A DNA stretch of 40,539 nucleotides from NCBI GenBank assembly GCA_023663825.1, contig JAMPGQ010000011.1, positions 1-40,539 of the forward strand, written 5' to 3'. Below the pieces are notes generated by a model. The model worked only from the letters and a program-made list of their open reading frames with translations, had not been told where the DNA came from and ran no database searches. Position 1 is the first letter of the stretch. The number at the start of each line of letters is the position of its first letter. Below, in pieces: positions 24,801 to 33,301 of the stretch. The DNA is from Anaeroplasma bactoclasticum. Its GTDB lineage: Bacteria; Bacillota_I; Bacilli_A; Acholeplasmatales; Anaeroplasmataceae. Both the position numbers and the translations under genes were made by a program.

Positions 24801-25645
24801 TTTAAATAGTTGATAATCTCATTGACAATATAGTCTGGTGTAGAAGCACCAGAGGTTATTGACACAGATTTAATTTTTTGAAAATTAAGGTTCTTTAAAT
24901 CTTCAACGCCTTCTATGAGAAGTGTCGGAATAGAAATAGACTGGCTAGCTAAAGCTAGCTTTTTTGTATTAGAAGAGGCTTTATCTCCTACGACTAAACA
25001 TAAATCTACAGGAGCTTGATTGAGGCAAGCCTGTTGCCTGATTGTAGTAGCTTTACATATTTTATTATCTATGACTGTTTCAGGAAATCTGTCTTTTATT
25101 GCTTGATAAATCTGTTCAGTTTCAAATAAGGATAGTGTTGTTTGGTTTGTAGCATAAATTTTTGTTGCAAAAACATTCTTTAAATCTTCTATAGATTCAA
25201 TCAAAATGATAGAAGAAGAAAGACCTAAAATGCCTTCACATTCAGGATGACCTTTTGTTCCTATGTATAGACAAGTATATCCCAAGGATAAATATTTTTT
25301 CATTTGTTGTTGAACTAAAAGTACGTTACCACAGGTAGTATCTACAATGGTTAAGCCTTTTTTATTTGCTTTTTCATAGACGATAGGAGAAACACCATGG
25401 GCAGAAAAAATTACGGTACCAGAAGATATCTTATCAATAAGTTCATTTCTAGATACACCATTTTCTTCAATAAGAATTGCACCCTTTTCTTTTAAGTCTG
25501 AAATTACATTTTGGTTATGAATAATTGAACCTAAAAGATAGATAGGTCTAGGATAGTTTGGAGAAGAAAGAACCTCATAAGCTATCTTTAAGGCATTTTT
25601 CACACCACTACAATATCCCTGGGGCGTAAGTTTATTTATTTTCAT
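24785..25645 (-). CDS. ispH: 4-hydroxy-3-methylbut-2-enyl diphosphate reductase
   Basis: 286 residues, normal length. The three cysteines that hold the iron-sulfur cluster are at 12 ('PQGYCSGV'), 105 ('DTTCGNV') and 197 ('NKICKATTIRQ'). The substrate histidines are H43, H83 and H133, and 'SVTSGASTPDYIV'-type sequence near the C-terminus is diagnostic. IspH makes IPP and DMAPP in the last step of the MEP pathway. Its start lies inside the last codons of uppS (14-base overlap), so the two are translationally coupled. Confidence 0.96.
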   Translation of the reverse strand: MKINKLTPQGYCSGVKNALKIAYEVLSSPNYPRPIYLLGSIIHNQNVISDLKEKGAILIEENGVSRNELIDKISSGTVIFSAHGVSPIVYEKANKKGLTIVDTTCGNVLLVQQQMKKYLSLGYTCLYIGTKGHPECEGILGLSSSIILIESIEDLKNVFATKIYATNQTTLSLFETEQIYQAIKDRFPETVIDNKICKATTIRQQACLNQAPVDLCLVVGDKASSNTKKLALASQSISIPTLLIEGVEDLKNLNFQKIKSVSITSGASTPDYIVNEIINYLKRVEN

Positions 25646-26357
25646 TTAAACCACCAAATCTTCTATTTCTAGATTGATAACTCAAGATTGCTTTTTCTAA
25701 TTCCTTTTCATCAAAATCCGGCCACAATGTGTCTGTAAAATAAAGCTCTGCATAGCCTAATTGCCAAAGAAGATAGTTGCTGATACGTATTTCTCCACTC
25801 GTACGAATAAGCAAATCCAACTTTGGATAATCCTTAGTGAAAAGATGACTTTCAATCAATTCAGGTGTAATTTCTTCTACACTAAGCTTATTTTCTTTGA
25901 CTAATTTAGCTATTTCTTTAGTAGCAGTAGTAATCTCATCATAGGAACCATAGTCGACGCATAGGGTAAGAGTTAGACCTGTATGGTCCTTTGTAATATG
26001 TTCTATTTCCTCTAAAATACGAAGAAGAGGAACAGGAATTCTATCACGTCTTCCAATAAAACAAACTTTCATTTTTGAATTTTCTATTTTATCTTTATAT
26101 CTTTTATAATACCGTATAGGAGCAGACATTATATAATTTACTTCATCTGTAGGTCTATTCCAGTTCTCAGTTGAAAAACAAAACATGGTTAAATACTTTA
26201 TACCTATTTTATCACAAGCCTTTGCAACATCAACGATATTAAAAGCACCTTTACGGTGACCAAAGGTTCTAGGAAGTAATCTTTTTTTAGCCCATCTGCC
26301 ATTACCATCTAATATCATGGCTACGTGAACAGGGATTTTATTCGGATCTACATTCAT
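25632..26357 (-). CDS. uppS: Isoprenyl transferase, undecaprenyl diphosphate synthase
   Basis: 241 residues from the preferred start. 'HVAMILDGNGRWAKKR' carries the catalytic D17 and the DGNGRWA signature. 'RTSGEIRISNYLLWQLGYAE' is the conserved diphosphate-binding segment, and 'DTLWPDFDEKELEKAI' closes the fold. The enzyme adds isoprene units to farnesyl diphosphate to make the C55 carrier for peptidoglycan. The frame runs upstream to 26525, but AAGGAGG lies at the right distance before the ATG at 26357, and the upstream 56 residues are unlike the family. It is first in the uppS-ispH operon. Confidence 0.95.
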   Translation of the reverse strand: MNVDPNKIPVHVAMILDGNGRWAKKRLLPRTFGHRKGAFNIVDVAKACDKIGIKYLTMFCFSTENWNRPTDEVNYIMSAPIRYYKRYKDKIENSKMKVCFIGRRDRIPVPLLRILEEIEHITKDHTGLTLTLCVDYGSYDEITTATKEIAKLVKENKLSVEEITPELIESHLFTKDYPKLDLLIRTSGEIRISNYLLWQLGYAELYFTDTLWPDFDEKELEKAILSYQSRNRRFGGLNENK

Positions 26358-26472
26358 CTTCAAATCCTCCTTATATGTATAAGTATACCATAAAAAAGAA
26401 ATGAAGAAAATATAGGTTTCATACATTCTTTTTAAGTTTTTAAGATAAACTATAATTAAGGAGGAAATATTT

Positions 26473-26841
26473 GTGAAATGTGAGTATTGTGATACTTGTA
26501 ATAGTATATTTACTTTTGTAAACAAGCCAACTGAAAATTTGAATTGTTGTGGAAATCCTTTAAAAGAGCTTGTCCCAAACTCTACTGTGGCATCCTTAGA
26601 AAAGCATATTCCAGTTGTAGAACGTAGAGATAATCATGTCTATGTCAAGGTGGGAAGTGAGCCACATCCTATGCTTCCAGAACATTATATTGAATGGGTG
26701 GTTCTAGAAACAACACAGGGCTATCAATTAAGAAATTTAAAACCTGAAGATGCACCCATGGCAGAATTTGTACTTGCAAAGGGAGAAGAAGTACTTACTG
26801 CTTATGCATATTGTAATATTCATAAGCTTTGGAAAAACTAA
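26473..26841 (+). CDS. dfx: Desulfoferrodoxin (two-iron superoxide reductase)
   Basis: 122 residues. The N-terminal desulforedoxin-like centre follows C-x2-C-x15-CC using C6, C9, C25 and C26. The catalytic Fe(His)4Cys centre is provided by H45 ('EKHIPVVE'), H65 ('SEPHPM'), H71 ('EHYIEW'), C114 and H117 ('YCNIHKLW'). The enzyme reduces superoxide to peroxide without making oxygen, a typical defence of anaerobes. The start is GTG at 26473, with AAGGAGG (26458-26464) well spaced; no ATG fits. A TATAAT at 26451-26456 may be the -10. It is divergent from uppS. Confidence 0.95.
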   Translation: MKCEYCDTCNSIFTFVNKPTENLNCCGNPLKELVPNSTVASLEKHIPVVERRDNHVYVKVGSEPHPMLPEHYIEWVVLETTQGYQLRNLKPEDAPMAEFVLAKGEEVLTAYAYCNIHKLWKN

Positions 26842-26850
26842 GAATAAAAT

Positions 26851-26885
26851 GCTTGTGTAAACCAAAAAGTACATAAGCTTTTTTT
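26851..26885 (+). terminator. Rho-independent terminator after dfx
   Basis: GCTTGTGTA (26851-26859) pairs with TACATAAGC (26870-26878), followed by a run of seven T. Confidence 0.87.
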
Positions 26886-26953
26886 CTAACAAATAAAATA
26901 AAACTAATATAAACCTTGTGATATAATTTTGCATATCATAAATTGGTGATGTT

Positions 26954-27586
26954 GTGAAAGCTTTAATTTGTCTACATGGTCTTTTGTCTACGAAGTCTGA
27001 CTTTAATGAAATATCATATGCATTAAAAGAGGACTATGATACAATTGCCAGTTATGACCTTCCTGGTCATGGGTATAACACATTGAAATATGATACACCA
27101 ACGATTCAGCGTTTTTTAATAGATATATATGATTCTTTAGCTATTAAGCACGATAGAATTGATGTTATAGGATATTCTATGGGTGGAGTCATGGCATGCT
27201 ATCTTCAAAGTGTTCGTAAGGTAGATAAGATGGTACTGCTTGCTCCAAGCTATAGATATTTAAATTTAAAGAATTATCATATAAAGAAAAAAGAAAGAAA
27301 ACAACCTAATATCACTTCTTTACTTCCTAAAAAAAATTATTTGCATGTTTTTCGTTTTGCTAAAATTATGTCAGATCTTTCAGATGAATTTCATATGATT
27401 TATCCAGAAACCTTAATTATATGGGGGAGAGATGATTATTTAGTAAAAGAAGAATCAGGAATCCTTCTTTATCAGATGATAGCAAATCGAAATAAAAGAC
27501 TGATTCAACTAAATAACCATAATCATTTTAATATAGTAAGAAGCCCCATTGTAATTAATTACATTTCAAACTTTTTAAATGAATAA
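26954..27586 (+). CDS. Alpha/beta-fold hydrolase
   Basis: 210 residues. 'ICLHGLLSTKSDF' gives the oxyanion HG motif, and 'DVIGYSMGGVMA' gives the nucleophile elbow with S75. The acid is probably in 'LIIWGRDDYLV' (about 171-181) and the histidine in 'LNNHNHFNIV' near 195, so the catalytic triad appears complete. The cap is short (about 110-150) and Lys-rich. Likely an esterase or lipase acting on a small acyl substrate; not further defined. The start is GTG preceded by GGTGAT (26945-26950); the ATG at 26949 is out of frame and meets a stop at once. Confidence 0.82.
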   Translation: MKALICLHGLLSTKSDFNEISYALKEDYDTIASYDLPGHGYNTLKYDTPTIQRFLIDIYDSLAIKHDRIDVIGYSMGGVMACYLQSVRKVDKMVLLAPSYRYLNLKNYHIKKKERKQPNITSLLPKKNYLHVFRFAKIMSDLSDEFHMIYPETLIIWGRDDYLVKEESGILLYQMIANRNKRLIQLNNHNHFNIVRSPIVINYISNFLNE

Positions 27587-27627
27587 TTACATTATTTTGT
27601 CTCAAACTATAAGTAGGGTGATTAAAA

Positions 27628-28086
27628 ATGTTTGAAAATCAAAGTATGACGAAATATCCGACACATACCTTAGGTCTAGCAAATAATGAGGAATTAAAAT
27701 ATGAAATAAAGAAGTATTTAGACAATAAGACACATAGTTCAGCTTATATTAAGGTTTGTGCAATGGAGCTTAAACGACTTGGACACATGGAATTAAGTGT
27801 TGCATTAGACAAAATAGCAGAATCAAAAATGCATTTTGAGGCAGTTCTTATGGAAGCCTTTGGAATGAAGGATGACATTCGCTTAAATTTAAATAATGTA
27901 TTAATGCGTGCTGAAGAGGATGTTGTTTTTGCTAGAAAGATAGAATTACTTGCAAAGGATAACAATGAGCATGAGGTCTATACTTTAATGCATGAGCTTG
28001 CTAAAACTGAAGCAGAGAATTTGGCAGCATTAATGGGAATTGTCAATCGTGTTGCAGAAGATTCAGAAGAAAGACCAAGATATTAA
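27628..28086 (+). CDS. Rubrerythrin-like (ferritin-fold) helical protein, incomplete metal site
   Basis: 152 residues, almost all helical. 'LKRLGHMELSVALDKIAESK' (48-67) and 'VVFARKIELLAKDNNEHEVY' (99-118) followed by 'TLMHELAKTEAENLAALMGI' (119-138) resemble paired helices of rubrerythrin. The usual ExxH pairs are altered: ESKMH has an extra residue and 'EAEN' has Asn in place of His. There is no C-terminal rubredoxin domain. It may bind iron weakly or act structurally. GTAGGGTGAT precedes the ATG. Its place shortly after the superoxide reductase suggests a stress role, but that is inference. Confidence 0.5.
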   Translation: MFENQSMTKYPTHTLGLANNEELKYEIKKYLDNKTHSSAYIKVCAMELKRLGHMELSVALDKIAESKMHFEAVLMEAFGMKDDIRLNLNNVLMRAEEDVVFARKIELLAKDNNEHEVYTLMHELAKTEAENLAALMGIVNRVAEDSEERPRY

Positions 28087-28107
28087 TAAGGGCTAACGGT
28101 TTTATGC

Positions 28108-28132
28108 AGAACTACATTTGTAGTTCTTTTTT
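28108..28132 (+). terminator. Rho-independent terminator
   Basis: AGAACTAC (28108-28115) pairs with GTAGTTCT (28120-28127), followed by TTTTT. Confidence 0.85.
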
Positions 28133-28187
28133 ATCATTATCTTTTAAAAAGTAGTATAATTTGATATAATAAATTTTGGTGAGAATT

Positions 28188-29006
28188 ATGTCAAAAATTG
28201 AGAAGAGAAGACAAATGTTTATAATTGCAGAATGTATCATTGGCATTTGTCTGTTCATTTTTTTAATTATAGGATTTATAAATATGCATCTCCTACTAAT
28301 ATTCTTTTTGTTTTTCTTTTTAGTTCTTTGGATTTTTGGCTCTTTTGTATTGTATCATTTTTATATCAAAATGCCATATAAGAGTCTAGTAGTTCAGCCT
28401 ACACTAGAGGGAATAAGAAAAGGAATAAAGTATAGCTACGTTGTTTCTAATAAAGAGGATTATATAGAGATGTTTAAAAAATATAACCTGATTCCTTTAG
28501 CCCGAAATTATGATCTGAATGATGAAATTAAGGATTTGGTATATGACACTAATTACACCTCCTTTGATCTTATAGCCAGTCATCAAGTAAATACTGGTAA
28601 ATCCACGCACGAATGTATAGATTTTAAAGGTAAGGTTTATGATATAGAATTGGGAAAAACCTATTGTGATTATATATTGAAAGAGGATGGAAAAAAGATA
28701 AAACCAGAAGGATTCACAAAAATAGATTTAGAAAGTATAGAAATGAATGATAAATTTGATTTATATACTAGAAGTACGGTTGAAATTTATAAAATATTTA
28801 CTCCTAAGTTTATCCAAAAATGTAATAAAATAAATTTTTTTGAAAACAAAAATAGTATAATATGTCATATAGGAACACACTTTTATATTTTCTTGGCTAA
28901 TAAAGAAAATCAGTTTGAAAGCCTTGCCGCCCCCCCAGAACTAATCAAGCTAGAGTATCAAAGACAGTATGAAACTTTAGAAAAGTATTTGACTCCATTT
29001 TTATAG
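28188..29006 (+). CDS. Hypothetical membrane protein with two N-terminal helices
   Basis: About 272 residues, not recognised. A short basic head 'MSKIEKRRQ' is followed by two hydrophobic helices (about 10-32 and 37-58) separated by only a few residues, then a soluble region of about 210 residues. The soluble part contains 'VYDTNYTSFDLIASHQVNTG' and ends 'AAPPELIKLEYQ...EKYLTPFL'. The frame opens with TTG at 28176, but GGTGAGA (28178-28184) favours the ATG at 28188. It has its own terminator and is probably monocistronic. Confidence 0.65.
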   Translation: MSKIEKRRQMFIIAECIIGICLFIFLIIGFINMHLLLIFFLFFFLVLWIFGSFVLYHFYIKMPYKSLVVQPTLEGIRKGIKYSYVVSNKEDYIEMFKKYNLIPLARNYDLNDEIKDLVYDTNYTSFDLIASHQVNTGKSTHECIDFKGKVYDIELGKTYCDYILKEDGKKIKPEGFTKIDLESIEMNDKFDLYTRSTVEIYKIFTPKFIQKCNKINFFENKNSIICHIGTHFYIFLANKENQFESLAAPPELIKLEYQRQYETLEKYLTPFL

Positions 29007-29015
29007 TATAAATTT

Positions 29016-29042
29016 AAGAACTTTATTTTGAAGTTCTTTTTT
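29016..29042 (+). terminator. Rho-independent terminator
   Basis: AAGAACTT (29016-29023) pairs with AAGTTCTT (29031-29038), followed by TTTTTA. Confidence 0.82.
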
Positions 29043-29361
29043 ATTAGTAAATTTAAAAATGTAGTTTCATAGATAATGATGAAATAACAAGACATAAGTA
29101 TAGTGGCATAAGAATCAAAAGAGGGTTATACCAAGACAAAAGAAGGCAGAACAATCATAAATGCGGGATATGAATGTAAGCCTTTAATATGATAAGAAAA
29201 TATAAAAGTATTAAAAACAAGTCTAAATATCTAGGCTTTATGTGCAAGAGGGCTAACAAACCCAAGTAGAGTAGAAGTTAAGCTATAGAAATATAGCATA
29301 GCTTTTATAATCACTAAATTAGAGGTTTTTACCTCCTTGAGTAAATAAATTTATTTTTTCC
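29043..29361. other. Gene-free region with small hairpins and a possible gene remnant
   Basis: About 320 bases. One plus-strand frame reads 'ESKEGYTKTKEGRTIINAGY' followed by 'ECKPLI' between stops at roughly 29111-29192, with no start signal, so it may be a decayed fragment; no family is recognised. Further on are a GCTATA-GAAA-TATAGC hairpin near 29284-29299, a GAGGT-TTTT-ACCTC hairpin near 29323-29336 and a 14-base palindrome AAATAAATTTATTT (29343-29356) directly before the tetR promoter. No known RNA family is recognised. Confidence 0.4.
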
Positions 29362-29411
29362 TTGTAATGATGTTTCTGATATAGTATAATATAAATGAAT
29401 AAAAATTCATT
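29362..29411 (+). promoter_or_regulatory. Promoter and TetR-type operator of the exporter operon
   Basis: TTGTAA (29362-29367), a 17-base spacer and TATAAT (29385-29390) form a good sigma-A promoter. Just downstream, over the expected transcription start, lies the perfect inverted repeat AATGAAT-AAAA-ATTCATT (29394-29411), the size and place of a TetR-family operator. Autoregulation by the following gene is the simplest reading. Confidence 0.75.
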
Positions 29412-29426
29412 CAATAGAGGTGAATT

Positions 29427-30026
29427 ATGGGAAGAAATGAAGAAAAAAATTTAGAACAACGCCAAGAAACAATCAATAAAATAGAGCTAGGTTCTTTATA
29501 TTATTTTGCAAAGTATGGTTTGGCAGGAACTAAGATTAGTGATTTATCTAAGTATTTAGGTATCTCTCAGGGCTTGTTATACAGGTATTATTCTTCAAAA
29601 GAGGAATTATTTAAAATGGTATCTAAAAAGTGGATTGAAACGCGAGATAATAATATGCAGGGGTTAGTTGATGCACCGATGAAAGGAAAGGATAAAATTC
29701 TTTTTCTAACGAATTATGTCAAAAATAGTATGGGGAAGGATAAAAAGTTTGCTTCGTTCTTTACAATATTTGAAAATGACAGCTTAATTTCGGGAACAAA
29801 AGAAGGTACTCTTTTTCATACTTGGTCAAATGAACCAACTTTAACACTTGCAAAAATAATAGAACAAGGACAACAAGAGGGAGATGTTCATCAAGGTAAT
29901 TCTTATCAAATGGCTATTAGCTATTGGGGACTTGTTTTTGCAATTTCACACAATTATATTGCTAGTGAAACAGTAGAATGGTGTGATTTTAATATGCTAA
30001 ATCGATTATTAATAAAAAATATGTAA
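29427..30026 (+). CDS. TetR-family transcription regulator
   Basis: 199 residues. The N-terminal helix-turn-helix is standard: 'ALYYFAKYGLAGTKISDLSK'-like sequence (actual start 'LGSLYYFAKYGLAGTKISDL') followed by 'YLGISQGLLYRYYSSKEELF'. The C-terminal ligand domain is divergent, as usual, and the ligand is unknown. It is the first gene of an operon with an ABC ATPase and two permeases. The promoter carries a palindrome suited to its own binding, so it probably represses the exporter until a toxic compound is present. Confidence 0.9.
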   Translation: MGRNEEKNLEQRQETINKIELGSLYYFAKYGLAGTKISDLSKYLGISQGLLYRYYSSKEELFKMVSKKWIETRDNNMQGLVDAPMKGKDKILFLTNYVKNSMGKDKKFASFFTIFENDSLISGTKEGTLFHTWSNEPTLTLAKIIEQGQQEGDVHQGNSYQMAISYWGLVFAISHNYIASETVEWCDFNMLNRLLIKNM

Positions 30027-30045
30027 GTATACGAGGAGAAAATAT

Positions 30046-30972
30046 ATGATAGTAGAGGTTAAGAATTTAGAAAAAACATATAAAAATGGGTTAAAGGCCT
30101 TAAATGGCTTAAGCTTAGAGGTAAGAGAAAAGGAAATCTTTGGACTTCTAGGACCAAATGGAAGCGGTAAGACAACAACTATAAATTGTATCCTACAGCT
30201 TTTAAATTATGATAAGGGAGAGATAATGCTCTTTGATGAGGAAATGAAGCCAAGTCGTCTAGATTTAAAGGCTAAGATTGGCCTAGTTCCTCAGAATGTT
30301 GCCGTATTTAATGAGCTTACAGTTTATGATAACATTGATTTCTTTTGTGGACTCTATATTAAGGATAAGAAGCTTAGAAAACAATATGTAGAAGAGGCAA
30401 TTGAATTTGTATCCTTAGAGGATTACAAGAAATTTTATCCTAAGAAGTTATCAGGTGGTCTTCTTAGAAGATTAAATATTGCCTGTGGAATTGCCCATAA
30501 ACCAAGCTTAATCATCTTTGATGAGCCTACAGTTGCAGTAGATCCACAAAGTAGAAATAAGATTCTAGAAGGTATTCAAAGGTTAAATGAAGGGGGATCT
30601 ACCATTATTTATACATCACATTACATGGAAGAGGTTGAACAAATCTGTTCTTACATTGTAGTTATGGATAAGGGAGAAGTGATTGCCCATGGAACAAAAG
30701 AAAAATTAAAGGAAGCCATTGATTTGGGTTCTACGATAACAATTGAGACAGCCGAAAATGCAGTAAAGCTTTTTGAAGGTAAGGAATATGTTTTAGAGCT
30801 CACTTATAAGGAGGGAGAACTGAATATAAAAACTAAAAAAGGAGACTCTTACTTACCAATCATTTTGGATGTTCTTCATAAAAACAAAATGCCAATTGGT
30901 AGAGTTTATTCAGAACTTCCAACCTTAAATGATGTTTTCTTAACGCTTACTGGAAAGGAATTGCGTGATTAA
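30046..30972 (+). CDS. ABC exporter ATPase (DrrA/YbhF-like)
   Basis: 308 residues. Walker A GPNGSGKT (36-43), Q83, signature LSGGL (135-139), Walker B LIIFDE (155-160), D-loop 'VAVD' and H192 in 'TSHYMEE' are all present, so it should hydrolyse ATP. The C-terminal roughly 90-residue extension with 'LPTLNDVFLTLTGKELRD' is typical of DrrA-type drug-export ATPases. AGGAG lies before the ATG. Its last eight bases overlap the first permease, indicating a single complex with the two following membrane proteins. Confidence 0.93.
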   Translation: MIVEVKNLEKTYKNGLKALNGLSLEVREKEIFGLLGPNGSGKTTTINCILQLLNYDKGEIMLFDEEMKPSRLDLKAKIGLVPQNVAVFNELTVYDNIDFFCGLYIKDKKLRKQYVEEAIEFVSLEDYKKFYPKKLSGGLLRRLNIACGIAHKPSLIIFDEPTVAVDPQSRNKILEGIQRLNEGGSTIIYTSHYMEEVEQICSYIVVMDKGEVIAHGTKEKLKEAIDLGSTITIETAENAVKLFEGKEYVLELTYKEGELNIKTKKGDSYLPIILDVLHKNKMPIGRVYSELPTLNDVFLTLTGKELRD

Positions 30973-32131
30973 TATGCTATTTTTAACAAGATTAAAGGTG
31001 CTTTTAAAACGCAAATCCACTTTGTTTTGGGTGCTCTTATTTCCTATACTCCTTGCATCAGCAGAGTATTTTGCGTTTGGTAAATTTATCAAATCTTCTC
31101 CAATTGAAACGATTTCAATTGGTATTATTGAAAATAAAACTCCTGAGCTTTTAGAAAATGTTTTAAAAGAGGCTAAGATAGAGGAGGATAAGTACTTATA
31201 TCAGGTGATTGCTTATTCCAATACTGAAACGGCTAGTCAAGCTCTAGAGGATAAAAAAATAGAACTCTATCTTTATGAAAAAGAAGATAAGATAGAGGTA
31301 GTTGCAAATTCAAATTCGACTGCATTAACCATAACTCATTCTTTAATTAAGGAAGTTAAGATTATTGAGAATACGATTGCAGATGCTTATAAATCCTATT
31401 ATGAGGATAAAGCTTTAGGAAAGAATCCTGCTGAGGTGAATCCTGAAGAAATTCTTACAAATATTACAAAGGAAGCAGATTATTTTAAGGATATTTCTAA
31501 TTCTAAAAATGCTACCTTCTATACCTTTTATTTTTATTCTTTAATTGCAATGTCTTGCCTATATGCAAGCTTATTTGGTGTTAGCATTATAAATGATATT
31601 AGGGCAGATCGTTCAAGCCTTGGGATAAGAATTTCATCTAGTGTTGCCTCAAAGCATAAGCTGATTATCACTTATTTCTTAGCTAGTGCTTTATTACAAA
31701 TGATTTCATCTATTATTTTATATGTATATTTAGCTTTTATTTTAAAGGTTGCCTTAGGAGAAAATGTTGGGTTTATTCTAAGCACCTTAATTTTAGGTGG
31801 TATAGCTGGAATTACTATAGGAATGCTCATAGGGGCACTTGTTAAAGGAAGTGAGGCGAAGTGTCAAGGAATTATTACTTGCATCACACTTGGTTGTTCT
31901 TGTTTAGCAGGACTTATGTCTGTTGATGTAAAGCATTTAGTAGATAAACATATGGGCTTTATTAATTATATCAATCCTGCAGCACTAATCACAAATAGCT
32001 TATATGCACTTTATTACTATGATACTTATACGAAATATATTATTTATACCTGTGTATTGTTAGGTATATCCTTACTTGCCATATTAGGTGTTATCTTGAA
32101 AACAAGAGGTGAAAAATATGCAAGTTTGTAA
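30965..32131 (+). CDS. ABC-2 type permease, first subunit
   Basis: 388 residues. One N-terminal membrane helix (about 17-35, 'STLFWVLLFPILLASAEYFA') leads to an external loop of about 150 residues, then five to six helices in the C-terminal half, the YbhS/YbhR/DrrB plan (PF12698-like). GTG at 30965 is well spaced from AAGGAA (30955-30960) and overlaps the ATPase gene; the in-frame ATG at 30974 is an alternative start. It should form a heterodimeric channel with the next gene product and be powered by the ATPase. Confidence 0.87.
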   Translation: MINMLFLTRLKVLLKRKSTLFWVLLFPILLASAEYFAFGKFIKSSPIETISIGIIENKTPELLENVLKEAKIEEDKYLYQVIAYSNTETASQALEDKKIELYLYEKEDKIEVVANSNSTALTITHSLIKEVKIIENTIADAYKSYYEDKALGKNPAEVNPEEILTNITKEADYFKDISNSKNATFYTFYFYSLIAMSCLYASLFGVSIINDIRADRSSLGIRISSSVASKHKLIITYFLASALLQMISSIILYVYLAFILKVALGENVGFILSTLILGGIAGITIGMLIGALVKGSEAKCQGIITCITLGCSCLAGLMSVDVKHLVDKHMGFINYINPAALITNSLYALYYYDTYTKYIIYTCVLLGISLLAILGVILKTRGEKYASL

Positions 32132-33251
32132 ATTATTTTTAAAGATTATCAAGAAAAATATAGGATTACTCCTTCTATATATGGGTATTTTCACTCTTAT
32201 TACAATCTTTATGATTGCTGGTCAAAACCAAGAAAGCACCTATAAGCAAAAAAAGATTTCAACCTATGTTCTTGTTGAAGAAGAAACAGAAGAATCTAAA
32301 GCATTCCTATCCTTCTTAGATGATTACATTAAAAATGTTGATTTAAAAGGGGAAAATTATGTTGATGATGCCTTATTTTGGGATGATATTGATTTATACA
32401 TCTTTATTCCAAAGAATTTCGTTGAAAACTTCTTAGAGGATAAGGAAGCTTTTACAATGAAATCAGCCCCTGATTCTTTGGATGCAATGTCTTTAATTTC
32501 TACAATTAATACTTATTTAAATCTTGTAAAAGAAAATATTCGGCTAGGTATATGTTCCAAAGAAGACGCTTTAACCTACACAAAAGAAATGTTTATCAAT
32601 GAGGAGTATGCTACAATTTCTATTAAAGAGAAGGAAAGTACAGGTCTTTTACGTGGAATGTATGATATGTCTATCTATGTTATTAGTTCTTTAATGTTAC
32701 TTATTGTAGGACTTGTATCCTTTAATATGAGAAAGCTTGATATCAATAGAAGATTACGCATCAGCTGTTATTCCACTGGAAAGCGAAATGTAATGCTTGG
32801 AATTTGTTATTGTGCTTTAGCTCTTATATTTATAAGTATTATTACTTGTATGGGAATGTGTATATTTCCTAATCAGGTGAATAGTCGAATCTGGCTATAC
32901 ATTTTAAATATTTGTTTATTTGCAATAACAGCAGTTTGTATGGCACTTTTCCTATCAAGTCTATTTAAGTCAGATATGGCCTATATGTGTCTTGCTAATG
33001 TATTACCACTTGTGACAGCATTTGTTTGTGGATCCTTTGTAGGTATAGATTTACTTCCTGATGCTACAAAGGCATTAGGTCATATTTTCCCAAATATTTA
33101 TATTGTTTTAGGAAATCAGTATATTCAAACGGCATCTACCTTTAATTTTGGCTCTTATTTAGGAATTGTTTGGCCTTGCTTCTTATTTATTGCAATATTC
33201 GTTATAGGAAGTATATTGGTTACAAATCGTATTTCTAAATCAGAAAGCTAG
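32118..33251 (+). CDS. ABC-2 type permease, second subunit
   Basis: About 377 residues with the same plan as its neighbour: one N-terminal helix (about 13-34), an external loop of about 150 residues, then roughly six helices. AGAGGTG (32105-32111) is correctly spaced for the ATG at 32118, so the earlier GTG at 32109 is less likely. It overlaps the previous gene by 14 bases. The two permeases probably arose by duplication but are now quite different in sequence. A long terminator hairpin closes the operon. Confidence 0.86.
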   Translation: MQVCKLFLKIIKKNIGLLLLYMGIFTLITIFMIAGQNQESTYKQKKISTYVLVEEETEESKAFLSFLDDYIKNVDLKGENYVDDALFWDDIDLYIFIPKNFVENFLEDKEAFTMKSAPDSLDAMSLISTINTYLNLVKENIRLGICSKEDALTYTKEMFINEEYATISIKEKESTGLLRGMYDMSIYVISSLMLLIVGLVSFNMRKLDINRRLRISCYSTGKRNVMLGICYCALALIFISIITCMGMCIFPNQVNSRIWLYILNICLFAITAVCMALFLSSLFKSDMAYMCLANVLPLVTAFVCGSFVGIDLLPDATKALGHIFPNIYIVLGNQYIQTASTFNFGSYLGIVWPCFLFIAIFVIGSILVTNRISKSES

Positions 33252-33301
33252 TTTGATAAAAAATGAAGTAAAAGTATTGTTTTTAAAAAGAATTAAGATA
33301 A

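Noticed and set aside
26358-26525. N-terminal extension of UppS to the ATG at 26525
   Set aside because: The extra 56 residues are unlike the family and would overlap the start of the divergent dfx gene; AAGGAGG supports the ATG at 26357.
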